A stretch of 64,000 nt of DNA from Schizochytrium sp. CCTCC M209059 (lineage: Eukaryota; Sar; Bigyra; Thraustochytrida; Thraustochytriidae): the NCBI GenBank assembly GCA_000818945.1, contig KN805393.1:457895-521894 (forward strand), read 5' to 3'. The first letter of the stretch is position 1. The number at the start of each line of letters is the position of its first letter. The translations under genes were made by a program, and so were the position numbers. Of this stretch, positions 31,401 through 36,163 are shown in pieces. The notes under the pieces were generated by a model, which saw only the letters and a list, made by a program, of their open reading frames with translations, was not told where the DNA came from and did no database searches.

Positions 31401-32957
31401 CGACAAAGACCGTGAGCACTCGAGCGAGGAGGTCGCCACGGTCTTGAGCTTTGGGCAGCGCTCAAGCGTGAGCCCCGAAATGCTTACATTGTCGCCTAGA
31501 GACACGAGTCCGTCGCATCCTCGAATGTAGACGCTGTGCGATGCACTGATCAGATCCGGCGCGAGCTCTTCGATGTCATCCAAGCTTGACAAGCGCAGAT
31601 CTGAGGTCACGCAGGTATTCTCGAGCCAGTCAGCTGCGCCTTTGACACAATCGAGATTGAGAGACTTGACCTTCCACGCCACCTCGGCGGGGTTCACATT
31701 CGGCATGGAAGCGTCGCGGATCTTAATGGAGCACTTTGTACGGATACGCTCAGGCAGACCCGGAACGTCGATCCGCCCCCCGTTCATGTCGAGCAAGAAG
31801 TCTTTTTTTAACCGGAGACCGCGAACTTGTGGCGGCCCCTCGCGAGCCTCGAGCTCGGCGATACGATCTTGGCGGGCTTTGAGAAGACGGGCGCGACGGC
31901 GGGCATTTCGGCGCTCCACGCGCTCGCGCTCCAAGCGAGCACGAACGCGTTCTGGAGCGCGTGTGTCCTCGAAGGCGGAAATGATGGCGTGGCGGGCAGC
32001 AAAGGCGGTCAGACCGGCATCGCGAAGGGGCACATGCGTCAAGGTCCCGCACCGCGAGAGTGTTGTCCACCCATTTTCTTCAAAAAGCGGAAATACATCT
32101 TCCATACCAATACCGCGCAAGAGTTGACGAATCATAAACGGCTCGTTTGACTCAGGATCGGTACTAAGCTCGCCAGACTCGTCGTCACTGATGTCTTCGG
32201 GATCAAAGTTTTGACCGGAATCACTGTGAACGGCACTGGAGGCGTCGAGGTTTTCGAATGCGGCGATGATGCGTTCGCGCATGGAGAACAGCGGAACGTC
32301 TGCAGCGCGCAGATCAGAGTGAGACACGTTGCGAAGCCGATCGAGCGTCACAAGATTCTCGCGCTCAAAGGATCGGATAAAGTTTGCATGTCCAATGTTG
32401 CGAAGGACGTTCTCGATGGTCACCATCTCATCGTTTCTGTCGAGGTCGTCGACGTCCGAGTCGTAGTCAGACCCGTAATCGAGGGCTGGCTCTGCAGCGT
32501 AGAGAGCTTTTTTGACTCGATCTATGTCATCGACGTCTGCGCTTTCCACTCTGTCGGCCCAGTCTTCGATGTAAGCTCGTGTCGCTGCATCGCAGCGAGA
32601 GCGGTCTTTCTTCTTGGACCTTTTCCGCCTCGACCGTCTCCTTCTTGATCGTGACGCGCTGCCCGAGGATCCTGACGTGTCGCTGTCGGAGGATGAGGGC
32701 GAGGACTCTTGCGAGGAGCCGCTGTCACTGGTTGCGCTGTCCCGCTCGCGCCTGAGCAGGCGATTCGCTGCTTCTTCGTCGTCTTCGTCGTCCGAGCGGT
32801 CCGAGTCGCGACGCACCACGACGTCTTCGCCGTCTTCGGGGCCCAGGCCTGCCTCTGCGAGACTTGCCGCCAGGGCTGCTGCGAAGGCGTCTTCGTCGCT
32901 CTGGCCGTCCTGCTGCTCGCGCAGCGACCGCAAGAGGTAGCTCTCGTTCTCGCTCAT
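22407..32957 (-). CDS. Giant SAM-like array / leucine-rich repeat protein with C-terminal NEL-type E3 ubiquitin ligase domain
   Basis: One uninterrupted frame of 3,516 codons from ATG 32957. After an acidic/Ser-rich N-terminus come two SAM-like helical modules (about 178-330), a first LRR block (about 376-675, units such as SLSISNCKALRAL), about twelve more SAM-like modules (about 700-1915), a second longer LRR block (about 2000-2720, e.g. LEELRLSGCRNLLFLP), a coiled coil (about 2830-2910) and acidic linkers. Residues about 3240-3516 match the NEL ligase domain: an N-terminal helix, then SSIDTCEDKPIWALNQM with the C-x-D catalytic pair (Cys codon 23049-23051, about residue 3303), an LGRRLMRLGYV helix, a VFLRYEIDLRVPLNL segment and a FEAWLAQWGEWERQL helix. 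NEL domains form a ubiquitin thioester on that Cys and are known chiefly as LRR-NEL bacterial effectors. A host-encoded ligase is inferred. Confidence 0.75.
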   Translation of the reverse strand: MSENESYLLRSLREQQDGQSDEDAFAAALAASLAEAGLGPEDGEDVVVRRDSDRSDDEDDEEAANRLLRRERDSATSDSGSSQESSPSSSDSDTSGSSGSASRSRRRRSRRKRSKKKDRSRCDAATRAYIEDWADRVESADVDDIDRVKKALYAAEPALDYGSDYDSDVDDLDRNDEMVTIENVLRNIGHANFIRSFERENLVTLDRLRNVSHSDLRAADVPLFSMRERIIAAFENLDASSAVHSDSGQNFDPEDISDDESGELSTDPESNEPFMIRQLLRGIGMEDVFPLFEENGWTTLSRCGTLTHVPLRDAGLTAFAARHAIISAFEDTRAPERVRARLERERVERRNARRRARLLKARQDRIAELEAREGPPQVRGLRLKKDFLLDMNGGRIDVPGLPERIRTKCSIKIRDASMPNVNPAEVAWKVKSLNLDCVKGAADWLENTCVTSDLRLSSLDDIEELAPDLISASHSVYIRGCDGLVSLGDNVSISGLTLERCPKLKTVATSSLECSRSLSISNCKALRALSTGEVTIAGANVDDCPALKSLSSDAGPLHVTGPLSVRSCKNFACITEGHLHLQPQANVDLAVHIFSCPSLEFLAGHLETSNPSRVDVEIRNSPLSGGLSQSGTTELGRIELVECVPSGWNVFDDALDHSNFSSVSEYSVHESDTATEGEDEEDEKDRENVLALSYTSNATAVRKILSSIEMEDTLWPAFKSQGLTSVSVCKSFLSHFFLHNILRVQLFLDRERVLEAFANADAETDEPDEPDEPDEPVEEDNDADLVRILRAVDREDLLPRFIAANRLTYSACRAVTHGDLRAWGVARFLDRDRLLTMLRSREAWSHPNGREPAPARESTGRPGRTLRQALQHLSLGESILRGLESRGYNSYAACHNIRHQELREVGIHLFTVRLRVQAAMRDRSLWMGEGYRATSSDGDSENASTRRSETRRTQCSSGSRVRRLRSSGRGSSSGEEDSSEEEEEDYSDVDKEGSGDEADSNAANDKKARRNFRKHLREALRRENLMKWYRKLVKGGYDNVGKCRYVTNQEMKDLGMKYKRTRKPIIKALREIAQELEAGPALAQSLALVEALNEIDEPKVARKLASEKIYTAAKAAWWMSHQRLRNLGYVRFEKRRRIIAAIHAAAALELQAQAESQGSQEAIDDARELVDEAERQNQEAQDESVRAKLASPVYQVLASINQGPLYEQMTKARLCATVKLKKLDHDSLRRCEVASYATRAEIIEAFRAADLPAGFAEEGSEPPVKKKDKKKGKRKSKRSSQASSSRRGSQASERRTSRLPSEDNASDASSQVLCERAEGDERDFIFAKLASAGFAHVAPALFEQGYHTVAQLHAISPDALAEIFGAHNDSLLACLHQMPMMRTPRSRAFSSDSDSTASSTGALQKETVLNMWDGPLAVREFFKSVDAEQYHDVIVRCGVRSLERLKTLNITQLREFGISTEDSLRILKALPHTRLTMGSDMVMMNGYDSGGSSSCASSWSDEDTSHEAAKIAEKETSQVNEEEDTSLSNAEDEFPRMPRETSRSRSSRRRSTASSATRRRSQSSAAPDRRRTSQLSSASAMRRRSQPRYGSASHVKHILKTAGWGECAPALLGKVQGRKPNALRAASQLSHADLWELGVTSFRERTEIMLAIRNAAARTERDPPLLRILARLGMARYWETMKDEGTSSIDDCKAKLLAIMAESGSPLWGMDRMATVRLTRRLLSVEAASAGFGDDDVDENLSDAEFGDPDRYPGAWRRRPLNDQEKAILRALRFEGLASYFDMFYDQGVRTIRAARALTVEGLANGYDLILERHRQAVVSAFDKLELPEGEVHLRVPPRDSPEGRREIELLRCFMAPLIEEDDYFEEPLNRLIESDTLRTLETCRAMTNDQAREIELWNYWAVDRIRTAATEFDARDYVSEDSSGSETEGRAERRENRAKRRQERSERREAREKEAYRKKRRMKRAKWIQYLDRLEQRTNRRLRLRKEQEEVRARPALHDLDGLTVRSLNLTSCHSLASMAGVTVSSRLNVSSCRGFCSLDGIQFDPKALALNSADHDNDTSDESSSVSVYINGCRNVNELWTSTPEVAMHGRLQISGCGSLTKVAAGGLTIDGALVVDHCTQLESLATHLFVEKGTLELESLASLKDLATESASVGPKVDVTVMSCNTLEAVTFEGSRSLGKLVVRHCEKIQQIGPPFRVNGTVNLSNLPMLEVCSVVGAKSSMRLQELTNLTTLDVPDEDLDSLRNLEITQCNVLFQDSSVLSPLLVKLTNLRSLNLSDSLELKTIPDVLPPNLEELRLSGCRNLLFLPDQALANSKGQLKLDVSNCHSLTSIPSNAHLANLEARNCKALRIVPRGLRVGRVRGRWKNGFIVVDPKARGDVDLTGCTALEFFGMTEVLGDLTLSGSSIVELPPVRVLGNLVATGMPELVKVRSGTIVGQVKSEAKAEVSGGKTNFRRCPRLREVYLERVYGDLHLSHCTSLEKLGAQRLEIGIPDPGLVRHQASGRIPKGCLHMQHCTSLREMPQELVCYEAIDMHYCMALKSLAKTRITVGYPALTKISNADGEGFFNLLGCSSLSEMPRKMTVYGSLILAMADDFETLPPFEVYGSAIVYQCLKMRKISPEFHVRGSLTILECPELETLPTNWSLSAPPVLSNANATPVRKMSRMGMMASKVMRPMFTRSRSSVESRIVTEYSLAEPAEEGAGRSHRRHHRNRSRSDSNDSSDSSSSSSSSSSESDMEEPEEEPLRTFDDLPTSSEASSEVRTGVSLHLVDCVKLKEIPRGLKVPGTLSVVGCGEIRSLPDDAQVGHDLMINGSVMIESLPQSLLNFMADAVDKAKQARTLWEEANEARQQAQAKRDEAATAAAQGRLEIQEIKRKARVAAQEEARKDLEPIIEETKDPAAAATDDDDVDLGSDADDEGDGEADLETTPSVHSGRLSRSARRSLTSRPSRSASQVSQTAGATRHRGSGSSLSSRLARSALGSFGRRLRGGSSSSSSLPPRRPSAASATSSVSAASFASSQVDLTPEQEAMIAEILQKVASAEIAESDAIAEIEQIEMPEKPVRFTHAVHVANTGVTDDSETVALWRQSGREGVDFYFDSTEDHGLREEAMEYIVTRDDPESCNDYGEDSDMDDSDDEYDSDDSIGDLDDAVRFWSTVAGWVTKDGRPLSEEAIKIIADREAAQDAAQEPAEAPESEQPAGADTGESAAGQSSSSRGSEPNVGKSSKPPPILDIKPCVEPAYVRSVVRFLSKLRTASEFRQRNMRRGLAERVMEIIQLLVDDPGAREELVICMISSIDTCEDKPIWALNQMHVVCEIARARGDRTKLRELGRRLMRLGYVHEAAARSVAKRGGYSSTDDVCVFLRYEIDLRVPLNLPVSSRMMRYGSYIDIPTSEIFNVCRTIRAISEEDFEAWLAQWGEWERQLRLEFARDVVWKDLPTKNRRVSLGRTDLSGDELADPVELYGTVYSLEELMQFWVPSGTDYWRKVRTLEDMKTRLFRCIPLADQQAPEQL
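22435..23240 (-). other. NEL-type E3 ligase domain with CxD active site
   Basis: This is the C-terminal domain of the giant protein. The predicted catalytic Cys sits in TCEDKP at codon 23049-23051. Helix spacing and conserved aromatic positions downstream (LRYEIDL, then WLAQWGEW) follow the order seen in the NEL family. As in bacterial members, leucine-rich repeats precede it, but here an acidic linker and a coiled coil intervene. Confidence 0.7.
27220..30880 (-). repeat. Tandem array of about twelve SAM-like protein modules
   Basis: About twelve diverged units of roughly 55-65 residues share the pattern hydrophobic-RxL...(F/L)...G(Y/L)xT(L/V)...(L)xxxG(V/I)...RxxIxxA. Examples are DLLPRFIAANRLTYSACRAV, LRGLESRGYNSYAACHNI and YHDVIVRCGVRSLERLKTL. 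Approximate unit positions (minus strand) are 30880-30690, 30625-30430, 30370-30180, 29935-29740, 29720-29530, 29385-29210, 29000-28825, 28720-28545, 28180-27990, 27975-27780, 27670-27480 and 27415-27220. Two more units lie at 32425-32250 and 32140-31960. SAM domains polymerise or bind partners; which applies here is unknown. Confidence 0.6.
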
Positions 32958-33075
32958 CCTGTGCGCGCGCGCGCGTCTCACGTCTACGTCTGCGTCTGCG
33001 TCTACGGCGGCGGCGGCGACGACGACGAGACGCTGCCAGTCGCCTCACCTCGCCCCGCCTCGCGTCGTCTCGACC

Positions 33076-33150
33076 ACGAGCAGCAGCAGCAGCAGCAGGC
33101 AGCAGCTATAGCAGCAGGCAGCAGCTATAGCAGCAGGCAGCAGCTAGAGC
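33076..33150 (+). repeat. CAG repeat with nested ~18-bp tandem units
   Basis: A run of CAG triplets passes into about three copies of a unit containing GCAGCAGGCAGCAGCTATA, located upstream of the giant gene in its presumed promoter or 5' UTR. Confidence 0.8.
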
Positions 33151-34134
33151 AGCTTGCACTGCACGTGCGGCACGTGTTTGTTCTCCAGCCGCTCCTCCTC
33201 TCTTCTGCAACGTCGGCAAGGCGCGGACGCGGGGAAGAGGGGAGGGGGGCGAAGGGGGGAGTGAGAGAGAAAGAGGGGCGCGAGGGCGCCTTCGCGACGC
33301 GCGTGGGCGGCCTCGTCGGGCGGCGTCGCGCGTGCACCTGCTGTCTGCTGGGGTCGGTCGACGGCCGAGAGATGTATGGGTGGTGAAGGCTTTCAAGTTG
33401 GTCTTCGTCTCGTTGATGCTCTCCGATTTTTCAAAACCTCGCTCGCCCGCTCGCGCGCGCGCGCCCCTCCGCCTGGGCCAGCCGCAGCAGGGCCAGGCCA
33501 GGCAGGGCCGGGCCGGCTCCGCGCGCGCACGCAGGCGCGCCGCAGACACGCAGGGAGGCAGGGGGGAGCGGAGAGGCAGGCACGCGTCTCCTGTTTGCTG
33601 CTCTTTTCCTATTCGGGTTCTGCACGCGCCGCGGCAACACTGAGAGAGGGAGAGGGAAAGAGGAGGATGTACGCACTCGAGGTAGCTGCGCGCTAGGGGG
33701 GCTTAGGCGCGGGGGTGTGCGCACGTCCCGACTCGAAGCGCGAGGCGCGACGGCGACGACAGCGACGACGACGGCGACGGCGACAACGAGGACGGCGAGT
33801 GGAGGCGAGTGGAGGCGAGAGCCCGCGCGGGCGGGGAGGGAGGGAGGGAGGCGGGGCCGGCGTCTCCGTCGCCGCGCGCGGAGGAGCGGCGAGGGAGAAT
33901 GGCGGGAAACGAGCCAGCGTGAACATGCAGCGGGCTCACGCTTGTGCGGCTCCAAGTGGCAGGCCAGCACAGAAGGCAAAGTGTGGTTTTATGGCTAGGC
34001 TTTACAATTTAGCAGTTGTACTAGGCCTAGGCCTACATAAGGATGAATGAAGTCGTGGTCGTGAGGAGGTCGGGAAAGAAGGGGAGAGTATGATGATGAT
34101 GTGCTTGCGAAGGAAGGACTTGGGAGGAAAGAAC

Positions 34135-34348
34135 TTGAAGGGGACACGCGAGGAGGCGCGCTTGTTCGTATTTACATCCGCAAAGAAGCACCATCTCTGG
34201 TTTGGGTTTCGACTTGCCTGCCAGTCTCTGCCTCTGTCTGCCAGCCTAATTTGAAGGGGACACGCGCTTATTCGTATTAACATTCGCGAAGAAGCACCAT
34301 CTTTTGTTTGGGTTTCGACTTGCCTGCCAGTCTCTGTCTGCCAGCCTA
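34135..34348 (+). repeat. Tandem direct repeat, two diverged ~100-bp copies
   Basis: Copy 1 (34135-34248) and copy 2 (34251-34348) both begin TTGAAGGGGACACGCG and end CTGTCTGCCAGCCTA. Copy 2 lacks two short segments and has several substitutions. The repeat is non-coding, probably a local duplication in the hydrolase gene upstream region. Confidence 0.85.
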
Positions 34349-34649
34349 TCATTGGCATGAGATCATTGCAACGAAGGGTTGGGGGAAGCCGGGCGCTTCC
34401 GATGGTGGTAGAGCCATTCTGTCACGGATGTGATGGGCATTGAGAATAGGTTCATGGCGTCTCTGCATCTTAGCTCCAGCCAGCCAGACAGTGAGAGTCG
34501 TCCAGGTTACTACTTACTATCATACGTATACGTACCCGTATACCCATCATCAACTTCAAGCTGGATGCGATTGATGATCACCGGTCAAGAAGAAGAATAA
34601 AGAAAACGACACGGAAAAGATCAAAACACGATTATCGCCAGCGCCGAGG

Positions 34650-35828
34650 ATGGGCGCGGCGACATGGATCGAGGCGGCAGCGCAGAGCCGCCCGTGCCTG
34701 GTGGGCGCGGGCTTTGCTCTGTGCGTCGTGCTCATCTGGGTGCACAAAGCCTTCGAGCGTTGGCTCTTTGGCCATGGCGTCCTCGAGGGACAGAGGCGCA
34801 GCCCACCGCTCGGACAGTTCGTAAACACAGCTCGCGGCCGCGTGCACTATCTTTTTCTCGACAAGCACGGCGATTGCCGCAACGACCCTGCACGCACGGG
34901 TCCTATCGCCGCAGCAGAAAGAAGTCAGACACCAACGCAGGCGCCAAACGCCGCTGGGACCACCTATGGAGCCTTCGATGCTCCTTTGCTTGATGCGGAA
35001 GCAGCGACGACGTCGATGCAGCAGACACGACATGGCGAAAGGCTCGAGTACGGTGGCATCCATGGCGAGCTCGTGGTGATTCTGCATGGCTTTGCTGGGT
35101 CGAGCGACCCTTTCATAAACGACGAACGATCCGGCTATGCCAGCTTTCTCAATGCCAACGGGTATGCCGTGCTAGCCCCAGACCTCTATGGCCACGGCCA
35201 CTCGGATGGCCCAGACACGACATATAGCAGCGAGCTTTTTGCGGAGCAGCTTGCAGAACTCTGCCTCGTCTTTGGGATCTCCAAGCCGTTTGACCTTTTT
35301 GGATTCTCCATGGGCGGCTCTGTTGCGCTTATTTTTGCACATCGCTATCCACACCTTGTACGTCGCCTCGTGCTCCAGGCCCCGCACATTGTAGAGTCCC
35401 CGCTACGGCCGAGTTTACAGGTCGCACTACGCATTCCCTTTTTCCGTGAACTTGTAGCATACATCATCATCTCCTTTATTGGGGAGAATCGCGGAAATCC
35501 AGCCGCCGTGCGCGCAAGTTATCGACTTCTTTTGACCAACCTTCATGGCGGCGGCCGCTGGACGAGTCCGGGTCGCGGCGGGTCTACCAAAGAAATGCTT
35601 CGCGCGGTTGAAAAAGAAGACCGAATTCAAGTCTTTATGCTTTGGGGTGAAAGGGACTCGACAGTCGGTATAACGCAGTCCCGCAAGGCGCTTCGTCTCG
35701 CGCCTCGGAGTCAGCTGGTCACGCATCGCCATGCGGATCACATGACTTTTGCAGACGGTGATCCCGAGGTCCGTGCCTTTTTCCGCACCCAACTCCTTTC
35801 CTTTTTGCGAGCTCCCGACCGCACTTGA
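34650..35828 (+). CDS. Membrane-anchored alpha/beta hydrolase (lipase/esterase-like)
   Basis: The 392-aa product starts with ATG at 34650. An N-terminal membrane segment (CLVGAGFALCVVLIWVH, about residues 16-32) precedes a linker and an alpha/beta hydrolase domain from about residue 130. The oxyanion-hole motif is LHGFAGSSD, the nucleophile elbow GFSMGGS (about residue 218), and the acid and base are best placed in WGERDSTV and HADHMTF. DLYGHGHSDGP is the usual loop after strand 4. The layout resembles monoacylglycerol lipase or ABHD6-type enzymes, which hydrolyse monoacylglycerols and related esters at membranes; the substrate here is an inference. Confidence 0.85.
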   Translation: MGAATWIEAAAQSRPCLVGAGFALCVVLIWVHKAFERWLFGHGVLEGQRRSPPLGQFVNTARGRVHYLFLDKHGDCRNDPARTGPIAAAERSQTPTQAPNAAGTTYGAFDAPLLDAEAATTSMQQTRHGERLEYGGIHGELVVILHGFAGSSDPFINDERSGYASFLNANGYAVLAPDLYGHGHSDGPDTTYSSELFAEQLAELCLVFGISKPFDLFGFSMGGSVALIFAHRYPHLVRRLVLQAPHIVESPLRPSLQVALRIPFFRELVAYIIISFIGENRGNPAAVRASYRLLLTNLHGGGRWTSPGRGGSTKEMLRAVEKEDRIQVFMLWGERDSTVGITQSRKALRLAPRSQLVTHRHADHMTFADGDPEVRAFFRTQLLSFLRAPDRT

Positions 35829-36163
35829 TTGATAAATGTCTACCTAACTTTATAGAGCAAATCGACGACTTCGTGGCGGACCGTTCAATCCACAATCACT
35901 CTGCGCGAGGTCCTGCCCGACGCTGGCAGCCTGCCTGCCAGTCTGCCGCCTAACCTGTGGCTCGCATCTGCAGACCCTCTGCCTGTGTGTGTGTGTGTCC
36001 GGCGCGGCGCATGCAATGCACACGCCACAGCACACACACACACGCACCCCTTGCTCACTGTCAACTGCAGCTGGACTTTCTTACGCCCCCTCTCCCCCTC
36101 TGGGCACGTGCAAGCCACAACGCGCGCGACAAAGCAAAGGCGAAATCCAGCGCGAGCGGCACC
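35829..36163. other. Intergenic region, tandem genes
   Basis: About 335 bases between two same-strand genes. A (GT)n/(CA)n-like stretch occurs near 35985-36045. No gene was seen. Confidence 0.5.

Larger units (their letters stand above)
32958..34649. other. Long divergent intergenic region with several repeats
   Basis: About 1.7 kb between the giant gene and the alpha/beta hydrolase gene. It contains a CAG-rich tandem repeat (33076-33150), very GC-rich simple sequence (33440-33560, 33740-33880) and a pair of diverged 100-bp direct repeats (34135-34348). No frame carries a recognisable protein. Confidence 0.6.
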
